Assembly (NCBI RefSeq): GCF_000970085.1
Contig: NZ_CP009506.1
Coordinates: forward strand, 496,001-560,000
DNA: 64,000 nucleotides
Reading direction: 5' to 3'
From: Methanosarcina siciliae T4/M
Lineage (GTDB): Archaea > Halobacteriota > Methanosarcinia > Methanosarcinales > Methanosarcinaceae
The translations under genes were made by a program, and so were the position numbers. The notes under the pieces were generated by a model that did not search any database, was not told the origin of the DNA, and saw nothing but the letters and a program-made list of their open reading frames with translations. Shown here piece by piece: positions 44,148 to 52,760 of this stretch (position 1 is its first letter; every line of letters begins with the position of its first letter).

Positions 44148-44355
44148 AACTTTATTTTGTGTGGATTTTGCGAAACCGATAGCTATGGGTATGAAAATAA
44201 GTTCTTGCATCTCCGGTCATACTCACGGGAGAATCCAGTAACTATGGAGAAAGCAGCGCAGTAAACCTACTCAATATTATCCTCCAATAACTCAGGGGAA
44301 ATATGGCGGTAAACTTCAAAGCTGCTGATTCCTGGTTAAAAAAGGGAATTTAAAC

Positions 44356-44367
44356 TATATTTATATA
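44356..44367 (+). promoter_or_regulatory. TATA box upstream of mttP
   Basis: TATATTTATATA in an AT-rich setting after the mttC hairpin. It predicts a transcript start near 44390 and a leader of about 175 nt, which contains an inverted repeat CTGTGGAAT / ATTCCACAG (44493-44501 and 44531-44539) just before the mttP binding site. Confidence 0.45.
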
Positions 44368-44566
44368 AATGTAGTTCTATAAAATCTGAAAAACCAAAAA
44401 AACGGTAGTGTTGAAATTCAACTTTAATTTCAATCTGGTTTCCCTGAGATGCAAACACTCATAGAGTCGGTTCGCAATCTGCACTTTCAGACTGTGGAAT
44501 CGGGGTGAGACGGACTCATTCCCTGAGGGAATTCCACAGTGCATCTGAAAAATGGAGGGATTTTCC

Positions 44567-45613
44567 GTGGATTTAAAAACTTTAAAAAAACAGGAGAGTA
44601 AACGAAAAATAAGTAAAGGGTATATGTGGGCCCTTTTCTGTGCTGTATTCTGGGGTATCTGGTATCTGCCAGGGACCGTTGTGTGGGTGCTTAACCCCTT
44701 CGATGAGATGTACGGGGCTATCGCCGAAACAGGTGGAGACGGCACGGCTCTTATCATAACTGCTGTTCTGATTACGGCCTTCAATGCGCTTACGGTCATG
44801 CTTGCGCTTATGCTCTGGAACGGGGTTCTCGGTAAATTCGGAGAACTTGTCCGGACAATGAAAGAATTCCATCCGTGCTCCAAGTGGTTCTTCCTTGCTT
44901 CAATTTTCGGAGGTCCGATGGCAATTCTCGGTTCATTCATTGCTATGGGCTTTATTGGCGGAGCATTCGCAGCTGTTGCAGCTCTTCTTTACCCTGTGGT
45001 GGGTTCGATTCTTGCCTACTACTGGTATGGGGAAAAGATCTCCACAAGAGCGGCAATGGGTATAGGAGTCATCATTATAGGAGGCATCACGATCTTCGGA
45101 GGCGGGCTTCTGACCGAGCTTTCCTCAGGCAATGTTCAGTGGATCGGATATCTCGGAGGTTTGATGGCTGCTGCCGGCTGGGGTATTGAAGGTGCAATCG
45201 CAGGAAAAGGACTCGATATCTCCGAACCCGATGTGGGGCTGACCCTCAGGTTCGTCGGAGAAAACCTGATCTGGTGGGTCATTATTGTCCCGATACTCGC
45301 ACTTGTCGGCTACCCGATGTATTCCTTTGCATTCCAGGCTTTCGAACCCCTGACTTTGCTGGTCCTGATCTTTGCAGGAATTACCTTTGGTTTCTGTTAT
45401 GTCTGCTGGTACAAGTCCTTCCCGCTTATCGGAGTCGGAAGAGGCCAGGGTATAGGAAACCTCTACGGGCTGTTTGCTATTATCTTCATTTTCCTCTTCT
45501 TCGGAGATGTCCCGCAGTGGACCATCCTTGTCGGAGGCACTCTCTGTGTTATTGGTAGTTTCGTTATGTTTACGGAAGACACAAGTGAACTTGAAACTTT
45601 GAGAGGTGAGTGA
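44567..45613 (+). CDS. mttP: trimethylamine permease
   Basis: 348 residues from the GUG at 44567 (MDLKTLKKQESKR), chosen because GGAGGG at 44554-44559 lies seven bases before it; an AUG at 44552 would contain that binding site. About ten membrane helices in the drug/metabolite transporter style: WALFCAVFWGIWYLPGTVVW, ALIITAVLITAFNALTVMLA, FIGGAFAAVAALLYPVVGSI, GGLMAAAGWGIEGAIAGKGL and GIGNLYGLFAIIFIFLFFGD. MttP proteins are found with mttB/mttC and are proposed methylamine importers. The position between mttC and mtbB supports this; transport has not been shown from sequence. Confidence 0.9.
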   Translation: MDLKTLKKQESKRKISKGYMWALFCAVFWGIWYLPGTVVWVLNPFDEMYGAIAETGGDGTALIITAVLITAFNALTVMLALMLWNGVLGKFGELVRTMKEFHPCSKWFFLASIFGGPMAILGSFIAMGFIGGAFAAVAALLYPVVGSILAYYWYGEKISTRAAMGIGVIIIGGITIFGGGLLTELSSGNVQWIGYLGGLMAAAGWGIEGAIAGKGLDISEPDVGLTLRFVGENLIWWVIIVPILALVGYPMYSFAFQAFEPLTLLVLIFAGITFGFCYVCWYKSFPLIGVGRGQGIGNLYGLFAIIFIFLFFGDVPQWTILVGGTLCVIGSFVMFTEDTSELETLRGE

Positions 45614-45614
45614 A

Positions 45615-45911
45615 GTGAGCGGAAACCGCCCTATTAAATTCAGGATTCTGGAACTCTTGCTGGATGAAAAAGAACGCTGGAACTATGAGATTGTTTCACA
45701 GATCCAGGAAGAGTACAACATGCATGGAAATTACAACCGGGACAGCATCAATTTTGACATCATCGAACTGGCGTCCGGAGGGATGCTGAAGGACGTGGAG
45801 CAGAAAGTCGACGAGGACGGGATCTATAAAAAAGGATTCCTCCTGCACAAATACGTGATCACCGACTTTGGAAAGGCCCGCGGTTCAGATGCCTGTCTGA
45901 GATATGTATAA
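45615..45911 (+). CDS. small winged-helix-like protein in the methylamine operon
   Basis: 98 residues from the GUG at 45615, which follows GAGGTGAG; an earlier GUG at 45606 overlaps mttP. Sequence: NRPIKFRILELLLDEKERWN, YEIVSQIQEEYNMHGNYNRD, SINFDIIELASGGMLKDVEQ, then a GIYKKGFLLHKYVITDFGKAR hairpin. The pattern helix, recognition-like helix, wing, Tyr-rich end is that of wHTH regulators such as PadR/ArsR-like proteins. It begins two bases after mttP ends and is followed by the small membrane protein gene, so it is co-transcribed. A regulator or adaptor of the transporter is possible. I do not recognise a named family. Confidence 0.7.
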   Translation: MSGNRPIKFRILELLLDEKERWNYEIVSQIQEEYNMHGNYNRDSINFDIIELASGGMLKDVEQKVDEDGIYKKGFLLHKYVITDFGKARGSDACLRYV

Positions 45912-45929
45912 TCTTATCGGAGGTTAAAC

Positions 45930-46079
45930 ATGGTACAAACAGCAGCTGCAATGGAAGCTTACAATGCCTACTGGGCAAACTCCTTAATCCCTGCCGGGGA
46001 CATCATGTGGATGGTTCTCATCCTGGTCCTGGCGGTAGTTGCCCTCTGGCAGGCAAGGACTTTCGTGTCCAAGTTCTGA
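45930..46079 (+). CDS. 49-residue single-span membrane protein between mttP and mtbB
   Basis: A short frame with a strong binding site (TCGGAGG, seven bases before the AUG). The N-terminal segment MVQTAAAMEAYNAYWANSLI is followed by one membrane helix (IMWMVLILVLAVVALWQA) and a short basic tail RTFVSKF. It sits 18 bp after the wHTH-like gene and 60 bp before mtbB, in the same direction. Its size would let it escape usual gene calling. It may be an accessory subunit of MttP; this is inference from position only. Confidence 0.75.
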   Translation: MVQTAAAMEAYNAYWANSLIPAGDIMWMVLILVLAVVALWQARTFVSKF

Positions 46080-46139
46080 ACCCGGGAGAATACAGCTTTC
46101 CAGACACAATATCTAATATACAATATAAATGGTGAAAAA

Positions 46140-47543
46140 ATGGCAACCGAATATGCTTTAAGGATGGGAGACGGGAAGAGGGTCTTCCTTACAAAAGAGA
46201 AAATCCTGGAGGAACTTGAGGCAGGTATGGCGAATGCCTCAGACCTCGGGGAAATCCCTGATCTCAGTGCCGATGAGATTGACAAGCTTGCAGAAATCCT
46301 CATGATGCCCGGCAAAGCCGTAAGTGTCGAACAGGGTATGGAAGTCCCTGTCACCCACGACATCGGTACCATCAGGCTTGACGGAGACCAGGGCAACAGC
46401 GGTGTGGGGATCCCCTCAAGCCGCCTGGTCGGCTGCATGACGCATGAGAGGGCATTTGGCGCCGACACAATGGAACTCGGTCACATCGACTACAGTTTCA
46501 AGCCTGTCAAGCCTGTGGTCTCAAACGAGTGCCAGGCAATGGAAGTTTGCCAGCAGAACATGATAGTTCCGCTCTTCTACGGTGCAATGCCGAACATGGG
46601 GCTTTACTACACCCCTGATGGACCCTTCGAAAACCCCGGCGATCTCATGAAGGCTTTCAAGATCCCGGAAGCCTGGGAGTCCATGGAACATGCCGCAGAG
46701 CACCTGACAAGGGACACTGTCTGGGTCATGCAGAAGCTCTTTGCCTCAGGTGCGGACGGTGTCAACTTTGACACTACTGCAGCAGCAGGTGATGCTGACA
46801 TGTACGGGACTCTGCACGCAATCGAGGCCCTCAGGAAGGAATTCCCTGACATGTACATCGAAGCCGGCATGGCTGGAGAATGTGTGCTCGGGATGCACGG
46901 AAACCTGCAGTACGACGGCGTGACCCTTGCCGGGCTCTGGCCGCACCAGCAGGTTCCTCTTGTTGCAAAAGCCGGAGCAAATGTTTTCGGCCCTGTGTGC
47001 AACACCAACACCAGCAAGACTTCTGCCTGGAACCTCGCCCGCGCAGTCAACTTCATGAAGGCAGCTGTTCAGGTTTCTCCTATCCCCTGTCACGTTGACA
47101 TGGGTATGGGTGTGGGCGGAATCCCCATGCTTGAAACTCCACCTGTGGACGCTGTTACAAGGGCAAGCAAGGCAATGGTCGAGGTTGCCGGCGTCGACGG
47201 CATATAGATCGGGGTCGGCGACCCTCTGGGTATGCCGATTTCCCACATAATGGCTTCCGGAATGACCGGGATAAGAGCGGCAGGCGACCTTGTTGCAAGG
47301 ATGCAGTTCTCAAAGAACATGCGCATCGGAGAGGCAAAAGAGTACGTGGCAAAGAAGCTTAACGTTGACACCATGGACCTCGTAGACGAGCACATTATGC
47401 GCGAACTCAGAGAAGAGCTCGACATCGGTGTCATCACCTCAGTCCCGGGGGCTGCAAAAGGTATTGCTGCAAAAATGAATATCGAAAAGCTGCTTGATAT
47501 CAAGATAAACTCCTGCAATCTCTTCAGAAAACAGATCCAGTAA
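46140..47543 (+). CDS. mtbB: dimethylamine methyltransferase with in-frame UAG (pyrrolysine)
   Basis: 467 residues with UAG read through. The start is MATEYALRMGDGKRVFLTKE. The UAG is at 47205-47207, codon 356, in EVAGVDGI-UAG-IGVGDPLGMPISH, the expected position in MtbB. The frame continues without fault to UAA at 47541-47543 (GMTGIRAAGDLVARMQFSKN, NIEKLLDIKINSCNLFRKQI). MtbB demethylates dimethylamine and methylates Co(I) of MtbC, encoded at the head of this cluster. A GGUG precedes the AUG by about six bases. A strong hairpin follows at 47585. Confidence 0.97.
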
Positions 47544-47584
47544 AGAAAATATCTGAAAAACTGATTAGGTAAGAACAGACCTTT

Positions 47585-47617
47585 GAAGGAATCTCAGGCA
47601 TGAGCCTGCATTCCTTC
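47585..47617 (+). terminator. strong hairpin after mtbB
   Basis: GAAGGAATCTCAGGC and GCCTGCATTCCTTC pair around an ATGA loop with one small bulge; the following bases are GATTTCTTG. Probable terminator or 3'-end element of the methylamine operon. Confidence 0.6.
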
Positions 47618-47659
47618 GATTTCTTGTGCAGCAGGGAGAACTCTCCTTTCCTGAAAACG

Positions 47660-47841
47660 AGCTAAAAACAGATAGCTAAAAACAGATAGCTAAAAACAGA
47701 TAGCTAAAAACAGATAGCTAAAAACAGATAGCTAAAAACAGATAGCTAAAAACAGATAGCTAAAAACAGATAGCTAAAAACAGATAGCTAAAAACAGATA
47801 GCTAAAAACAGATAGCTAAAAACAGATAGCTAAAAACAGAT
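47660..47841. repeat. 14-bp tandem repeat, 13 exact copies
   Basis: The unit AGCTAAAAACAGAT repeats 13 times without a change and is followed by a partial unit AGCT. No spacers, so it is not a CRISPR array. No gene spans it. Exact copies suggest recent expansion by slippage. Confidence 0.97.
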
Positions 47842-48233
47842 AGCTCGAAAAAGCCGATTTCATAGGTGGCAGGTCAGAAAAGTAATCCTCTTATGAATGA
47901 CAGTATCTTCCTGATGCTTTTATTTTTAAATCTTTTTGGATCTCTTCTCTAATCTCTTCTCTAATCTCTTCTCTAATCTCTTTCTCTGGTGTCTTTTGGA
48001 TCTCAGGCCAATTACTCCTTCCTATTTTCTTAATAAGTGAGAAAGGGGCTTCCTGGTTCATATCTTTCTCTTTTCATGACAGGTCTCTGTGTTTATCTCC
48101 AGGTTCTGCAGGTTCCAGACCATAATCAGGTTTTAATCTTTAAGTTCAAATATTTACCTAAATAGTATCACTTATATCCCTCTGATTTTAACTCTTTTTA
48201 ACACGAAATAGACTTGTCTCTTGAGGTATTCTG
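47842..48233. other. intergenic region with a short CT-rich tandem repeat
   Basis: At about 47944-47986 the unit CTCTTCTCTAAT recurs three to four times. The rest is T-rich without a recognised gene. Confidence 0.5.
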
Positions 48234-48555
48234 GTGAAAAAATACTTTCTACAGTATTGATGGTCGGTTTATTGTTGATCAGTGTTGCTGGCTGTGCGGA
48301 TACTGATGATACGACGCCCATCATTGCTGATGAAGCAATCTCCCCTACAATTTCTGCAAACTCATCAACAAATCCATAGCATTTGCAAAAGTTTCAGGTG
48401 CAATAGGGTCTGACATCCGGCTTTATCTGAACTATGAAGATGAAATGACAGATGAAGGGTCTATTGTTTTTGATAATATGGAGTATGAATTTGAAATTGA
48501 TGCAACTACTGGAACAATTGTGGATTGGAACGTCGAATCTGTTTTTGATGATTGA
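48234..48555 (+). pseudogene. lipoprotein with PepSY-like C-terminus, frameshifted remnant
   Basis: One frame gives a lipoprotein signal (MVGLLLISVAGCADTDDTTP with lipobox VAGC) that would start at GUG 48234 if one more A were present in the run AAAAAA. After a UAG and a frame change, the PepSY-like end follows (SDIRLYLNYEDEMTDEGSIV, EYEFEIDATTGTIVDWNVES). The spacing and signal fit a small PepSY lipoprotein common in methanogens. At least two disruptions make it a pseudogene. Confidence 0.65.
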
Positions 48556-49251
48556 TATGGGCGGAAAATGAAACAAATGTTTTACCATGCTTGATTCAGA
48601 GTCAAAATAAGTCCCAATAATTTTTGTTGGTTTCAGCAGATTATTTTTATATAACTTTTCTGAAGCCCGGGTTTTAAAAACCATTATTTCTGCGGATTTT
48701 CGTAGTTTAAACATTTTTATTTTTTTGCAGTCATTTTTTTCTTTTTTCCAATTTGCAGTTTTTCCTTTGGGTCTGAACAATTTTAATTTCAGATGTCCGT
48801 TCAGGTTGTTTTCACTATTGTTGTTCTGTAACTTTTGTTTTTTTAATAATGTGATCTACTTACTGCGATAAATTTATATATTTATACATGGTTTTATTTA
48901 TTGGGAAATCAAATTTACTTGATTTTCCCGTAAAGCGCCATTTTAAGTCTCCGTAATTCTGCAGACTCCTGAATCAATTTGCCTTTGAACCTCCATTATT
49001 TTTTTCATTTTTTTCTGCCTCTGAGTTGATGCTCCTTTTCTTCTCCCGTTCGCTTTTTGCTTCTCTTATTCTATGCCCTGGTAAGGGACGGGATCAGGTA
49101 ACTTCAGGTTTTTTCATTTCCAGCCCAAAGTTTATCAGTTGAAACGATAATTATGCAGGAGACCCAAACCTGTAGATTTATGCATGAACAGGGCCTCATT
49201 TCTTGTTTCCATACCTGATTCTACGGTTTATCTGATATTCTGGTGAGAACC
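48556..49251. other. intergenic region with a TATA box and hairpins but no frame; lysS promoter region
   Basis: The strong TATA-like AAATTTATATATTTATAC at 48869-48886 is followed near the expected transcription start by GGGAAATCAA / TTGATTTTCCC (48903-48929) and a second short stem GTCT/AGAC around 48946-48965. No coding frame follows. A small RNA gene is possible. The right part should contain the lysS promoter. Confidence 0.4.
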
Positions 49252-50868
49252 ATGGCTGACACAATTCACTGGGCAGACGTCATAGCCGAAGACGTGTTAA
49301 ATAAGAGTGGCAAGCATCTTGTTGCCACAGGAATCACCCCATCAGGGCATATCCATATAGGCAATATGAGGGAGGTTGTGACTGCAGATGCTGCTTACAG
49401 GGCTCTCCTTGACAGGGGGGCAGACGCCCGTTTTATCTATATTGCCGACAACTTCGACCCTCTTCGCAAGGTTTACCCTTTCCTGCCTGAAAGTTATGCA
49501 GAGCATGTGGGAAAACCAATTTCCGATGTGCCCTGCCCATGCGGGGAATGTGCAAACTATGCCGAGCATTTCCTGAAACCTTTTCTTGAAGCCCTGAGGC
49601 GCCTGGGCATTAACCCCGAGGTCTTAAGGGCAGACGAAATGTACAGGGCAGGCCTGTATACCGAAGCGATAAAAACCGCCCTTGCAAAAAGGGATGAAAT
49701 TGCAAAGATCCTTGAAGATGTCTCGGGCAAAACAGTTGCAGAAGATTGGAGCCCTTTTAACCCCCGCTGTAACGAGTGCGGGAAAATTACAAGCACGAAA
49801 GTTACGGGTTTTGACCTTGAAGCTGAAACCGTGGACTATGTCTGTGCCTGCGGGCACTCGGGGACGGTGCCAATGGCGGGAGGAGGAAAACTCACCTGGA
49901 GAGTGGACTGGCCTGCCCGCTGGGCTGTACTTGGGGTGACTGTGGAGCCTTTCGGAAAAGACCATGCTTCAAGGGGCGGGTCCTATGACACAGGAAAGCG
50001 AATAGTAAGGGAAATCTACGGGCACGAGCCTCCCTTCCCTATCGTCTATGAGTGGATAATGCTTGGAAAGCAGGGAGCAATGTCATCTTCTACAGGAGTT
50101 GTTGTCTCGATTTCGGACATGCTTGAAGTTGTGCCTCCGGAAGTCCTGCGCTACCTGATCATCCGTACTAAACCCGAAAAACATATCCAGTTCGATCCCG
50201 GCCAGCCTCTCCTTAACCTGGTGGACGAATACGAGCGGCTCAGGGATAAATCCCGGGAAAATGCCCCCTCCCTCGGGGACTTTGAAAAGAGAATTTACGA
50301 ACTTTCCAGGGCAACCGGGATCTGCCATCCTGATATTCCTTTCAAGCAGATGGTTACGATCTACCAGGTCGCCAGGGGAGATTTTGAGCAGGTGCTAAAG
50401 ATCGTAAAGCGTTCGGGCTTTTCAATTGAAGATGAAAAGTGTATCAGGGAACTTGCAGATAATGTCTCCAGATGGCTTGAACTCTATGCCCCGCCTTTTG
50501 CCAGGTTCAGCGTCAAAGAGAAAGTGCCTGTGCAGACCGCAACCCTTTCGGAACTCCAGAAAGCTTTCCTCGGGGCTTTTGCCGACCTTATCGAAACGAA
50601 AGGGGAAATCAGCGGAGAAGAATACCATATGCTGGTCTATTCCGCCAAAGACGAAGGTTCCGAACTGAACAGGCTGATTGCACAAAAAATAAACGTGCCT
50701 GTCTCGCAGGTTGAACCTAAAGACCTTTTCAAAGCTATCTACACTTCTATTCTCGGGCAGAGCTCAGGCCCGAAAGCCGGCTGGTTCCTGTCTTCCTTTG
50801 AAAAGGACTTCCTGATAACCAGGTTCAGGGAAGCTTCAACATACAGCCCTGAAAAAACAGGTGAATAA
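49252..50868 (+). CDS. lysS: lysyl-tRNA synthetase, class I
   Basis: 538 residues from MADTIHWADVIAEDVLNKSG; the GGUGAG four bases before this AUG favours it over the GUG three codons earlier. Class I signatures: GITPSGHIHIGNMREVVTA (HIGH), and MLGKQGAMSSSTG as the KMSKS-like loop. Cys-rich segments CPCGEC and CNECGK...CACGHSG may bind zinc. C-terminal alpha-helical anticodon domain. It attaches Lys to tRNA-Lys. Methanosarcina species are known to carry both class I and class II enzymes, and the pair was reported to charge tRNA-Pyl with lysine in vitro. Its location next to the pyrrolysine-using operon is notable but may be chance. Confidence 0.95.
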   Translation: MADTIHWADVIAEDVLNKSGKHLVATGITPSGHIHIGNMREVVTADAAYRALLDRGADARFIYIADNFDPLRKVYPFLPESYAEHVGKPISDVPCPCGECANYAEHFLKPFLEALRRLGINPEVLRADEMYRAGLYTEAIKTALAKRDEIAKILEDVSGKTVAEDWSPFNPRCNECGKITSTKVTGFDLEAETVDYVCACGHSGTVPMAGGGKLTWRVDWPARWAVLGVTVEPFGKDHASRGGSYDTGKRIVREIYGHEPPFPIVYEWIMLGKQGAMSSSTGVVVSISDMLEVVPPEVLRYLIIRTKPEKHIQFDPGQPLLNLVDEYERLRDKSRENAPSLGDFEKRIYELSRATGICHPDIPFKQMVTIYQVARGDFEQVLKIVKRSGFSIEDEKCIRELADNVSRWLELYAPPFARFSVKEKVPVQTATLSELQKAFLGAFADLIETKGEISGEEYHMLVYSAKDEGSELNRLIAQKINVPVSQVEPKDLFKAIYTSILGQSSGPKAGWFLSSFEKDFLITRFREASTYSPEKTGE

Positions 50869-50874
50869 AAACGG

Positions 50875-51708
50875 ATGAACATGGAAACGGAGAATGAACG
50901 GGGTATAAAGGACCCGAAAATCCTGGCCTCCGAGGTCCCAGGCACGACGGAAATAGAGGACCTGACTGCGTCAGAGGATCTGATCGCACAAAAAGGTCTG
51001 GATGTACCGGTGAAAAAATCTGCAAGCTCTCCAAAGGCAAGCTCTCCAAAGGCAAGCTCTTCAAAAGCAGCCTCTTCAAAAGAACATTTCCTTGCCTGGG
51101 ATAAGGAATACTCTCACCTCAAATGGGGGGGGCCTGCATCTATCCGGAACCTGCAGGTTTACATTGCACCGGAAGCGAGAATTCTTGATGCCGGTTCAGG
51201 AAACGGGAGGTATCTTGGAGAACTTTCAAGGCACTACAGTGCTGTCGGGATTGACATCTCCCGGACTGCCCTTGGCAGTTCCCGCGCGCAGCTTGCAAGA
51301 AGCGGCAGGTTTGCAGAACACCTCGGAGCGAGCGTGCATGCCCTCCCTTTCAAATCCGGGTCTTTTGCCGGAATTCTCTGTTACGGAGTGCTCCAGCACC
51401 TTTTCGAAGAAGAGCGGGAAGCTGCTGTCAGGGAGTTCATGCGCGTGCTCAACTGCGGTGGTTTAACCTTTTTCGAGGCTTTTGGCAGGGAAGATATGCG
51501 CTGTGGGGGAGAGCCCTCAAGCCCGTTTGAAGAAAATACTTTTGTCCGGCAAAACGGGATAATTTACCATTATTTTTCTGAAGAAGAGGTAAAGACACTT
51601 TTCTGCGGGTTTGAAGTCCTTGAACTGGAAAATGTACGAAAAGAGAAAATTTTTAGAGGGGAATCTTATGTCCGGCACATGGTCAGAGGGATTTTTCGGA
51701 AAATCTGA
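50875..51708 (+). CDS. SAM-dependent methyltransferase, class I
   Basis: 277 residues. A disordered N-terminal ~70 residues contains direct repeats of KASSP/SKA. The Rossmann methyltransferase core follows: ARILDAGSGNGRYLGELSRH (motif I), YSAVGIDISRTAL (acidic end of strand 2), VHALPFKSGSFAGILCYGVL and MRVLNCGGLTFFEAFG. The C-terminal half has a strand-rich cap (IIYHYFSEEEVKTLFCGFEV). The substrate is unknown; many archaeal members modify tRNA or quinones. It starts six bases after lysS ends, so the two are probably co-transcribed, which hints at a tRNA-related role. Confidence 0.8.
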   Translation: MNMETENERGIKDPKILASEVPGTTEIEDLTASEDLIAQKGLDVPVKKSASSPKASSPKASSSKAASSKEHFLAWDKEYSHLKWGGPASIRNLQVYIAPEARILDAGSGNGRYLGELSRHYSAVGIDISRTALGSSRAQLARSGRFAEHLGASVHALPFKSGSFAGILCYGVLQHLFEEEREAAVREFMRVLNCGGLTFFEAFGREDMRCGGEPSSPFEENTFVRQNGIIYHYFSEEEVKTLFCGFEVLELENVRKEKIFRGESYVRHMVRGIFRKI

Positions 51709-51877
51709 ACTTGATTCAGAAATTTTCTGAAGCTTCTATTTTCCAAATCTTCTGACTCATCTGTTTTTTGCCGTTTCAGGCCCTCTACACAACTTCAAAA
51801 AAATCTGAATATTTGATTTCAATTTTAGTTTTAATTTCAGTTTTTATTTTCTTTTTTACTTCTTCTGTTTTTATTTT

Positions 51878-52135
51878 TCATACAAAGGCTATCTTAAGGT
51901 AATTGAGCACGATTATTACAAGGGCTCCGAAGACTCCTCCTATTGCGCATATCAGGACTGCTATCCAGGTGATTGCGATTTCAAGTCCCAGCAAAAATTT
52001 TGCTACGATCAGGGTTAAGATCCCAAGGGCTGCGTTTATTGCAAGGCTGGTGGCAGTCTTGAGGACCTTATACAGCACAAACGCTGCTATAACTGCTATA
52101 ATTAATACTGAGATTTCGGTAACTCCAACTACCAT
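51878..52135 (-). CDS. BofA-like small membrane protein
   Basis: 85 residues with two to three hydrophobic helices: EISVLIIAVIAAFVLYKVLK, SLAINAALGILTLIVAKFLL and WIAVLICAIGGVFGALVIIV, with conserved NAALGI and IxAIGGxxGALxIIxL patterns of the BofA family. In Bacillus BofA inhibits an intramembrane protease in sporulation; archaeal homologs lack that context and their role is unknown. Single gene, leftward, with an AT-rich promoter region to the right. Confidence 0.75.
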   Translation of the reverse strand: MVVGVTEISVLIIAVIAAFVLYKVLKTATSLAINAALGILTLIVAKFLLGLEIAITWIAVLICAIGGVFGALVIIVLNYLKIAFV

Positions 52136-52286
52136 AGATTATACATAGGGTTCAAGTTATTTATATTTATCACTGAGTTTTATGAAACAGTAGTGGCATT
52201 TTGGAAATTTATGCCCTGTGTACTGGAAAATGTCTGCTGATATTCTTTATTTGAGGGAGCAATCCTATTTTATGATATTTTTTTCC

Positions 52287-52736
52287 TTATAAAGCCCGGA
52301 TAAATTCAACAATAATTTCCTTAAGTGTAGCCTCGTCGGAATAAATCTTTACTTCAAGCGAAGGGTCAGGGTTTCCGAGCACCATTGCAGAAACTGCCGC
52401 TTCGGGCCTGTGCAGGCAAAGCACGGGGATTTTCCGGACAAGTGCCCTGCAGATTTCATAGCCCACGCCTGTGGACGGTACCGTTACATCTGCAATCAGG
52501 GCATCGCTTTTTGCAAGCAGCCCCATATCTCTGGCATAGATCTCCTGTTCGGTCATTTTCGATTCGGTTTCTTCCAGCTCCGGGTCTGCAACATGCCAGC
52601 TGAGTACGTCAGCGCCTGCTTCTTCGAGGGAGTCGTACATAAACCGGTATACGTCAAGGAGCTGTCTCCCTCCCCGGATCGAGCCTGAAAGGAAAATTTT
52701 CTTTTTATCATTTCCTGAAATTACAACTTTTTCCAT
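52287..52736 (-). CDS. nucleoside 2-deoxyribosyltransferase-like protein
   Basis: 149 residues. Family pattern: KKIFLSGSIRGGRQLLDVYR (the GSIRGGR nucleotide-binding start), LSWHVADPELEETE, EIYARDMGLLAKSDALIADV (D-x-x-x-x-x-SD) and PSTGVGYEICRALVRKIPVL with the catalytic Glu in GVGYE. Similar proteins hydrolyse or transfer deoxyribose from nucleosides or nucleoside monophosphates (DNPH1-like). It is 24 bp downstream of the U32 gene in the same direction and probably co-transcribed. Confidence 0.82.
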   Translation of the reverse strand: MEKVVISGNDKKKIFLSGSIRGGRQLLDVYRFMYDSLEEAGADVLSWHVADPELEETESKMTEQEIYARDMGLLAKSDALIADVTVPSTGVGYEICRALVRKIPVLCLHRPEAAVSAMVLGNPDPSLEVKIYSDEATLKEIIVEFIRAL

Positions 52737-52760
52737 TCCTTTTTCACCTGCCAGATTTTC

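Noticed and set aside
46607..47518. Long reverse-strand frames over mtbB and its neighbours
   Set aside because: They are shadows of the high-GC codon pattern of mtbB, without binding sites or family resemblance.
47660..47841. Possible CRISPR array at the 14-bp repeats
   Set aside because: Units are contiguous and identical with no spacers; a plain tandem repeat.
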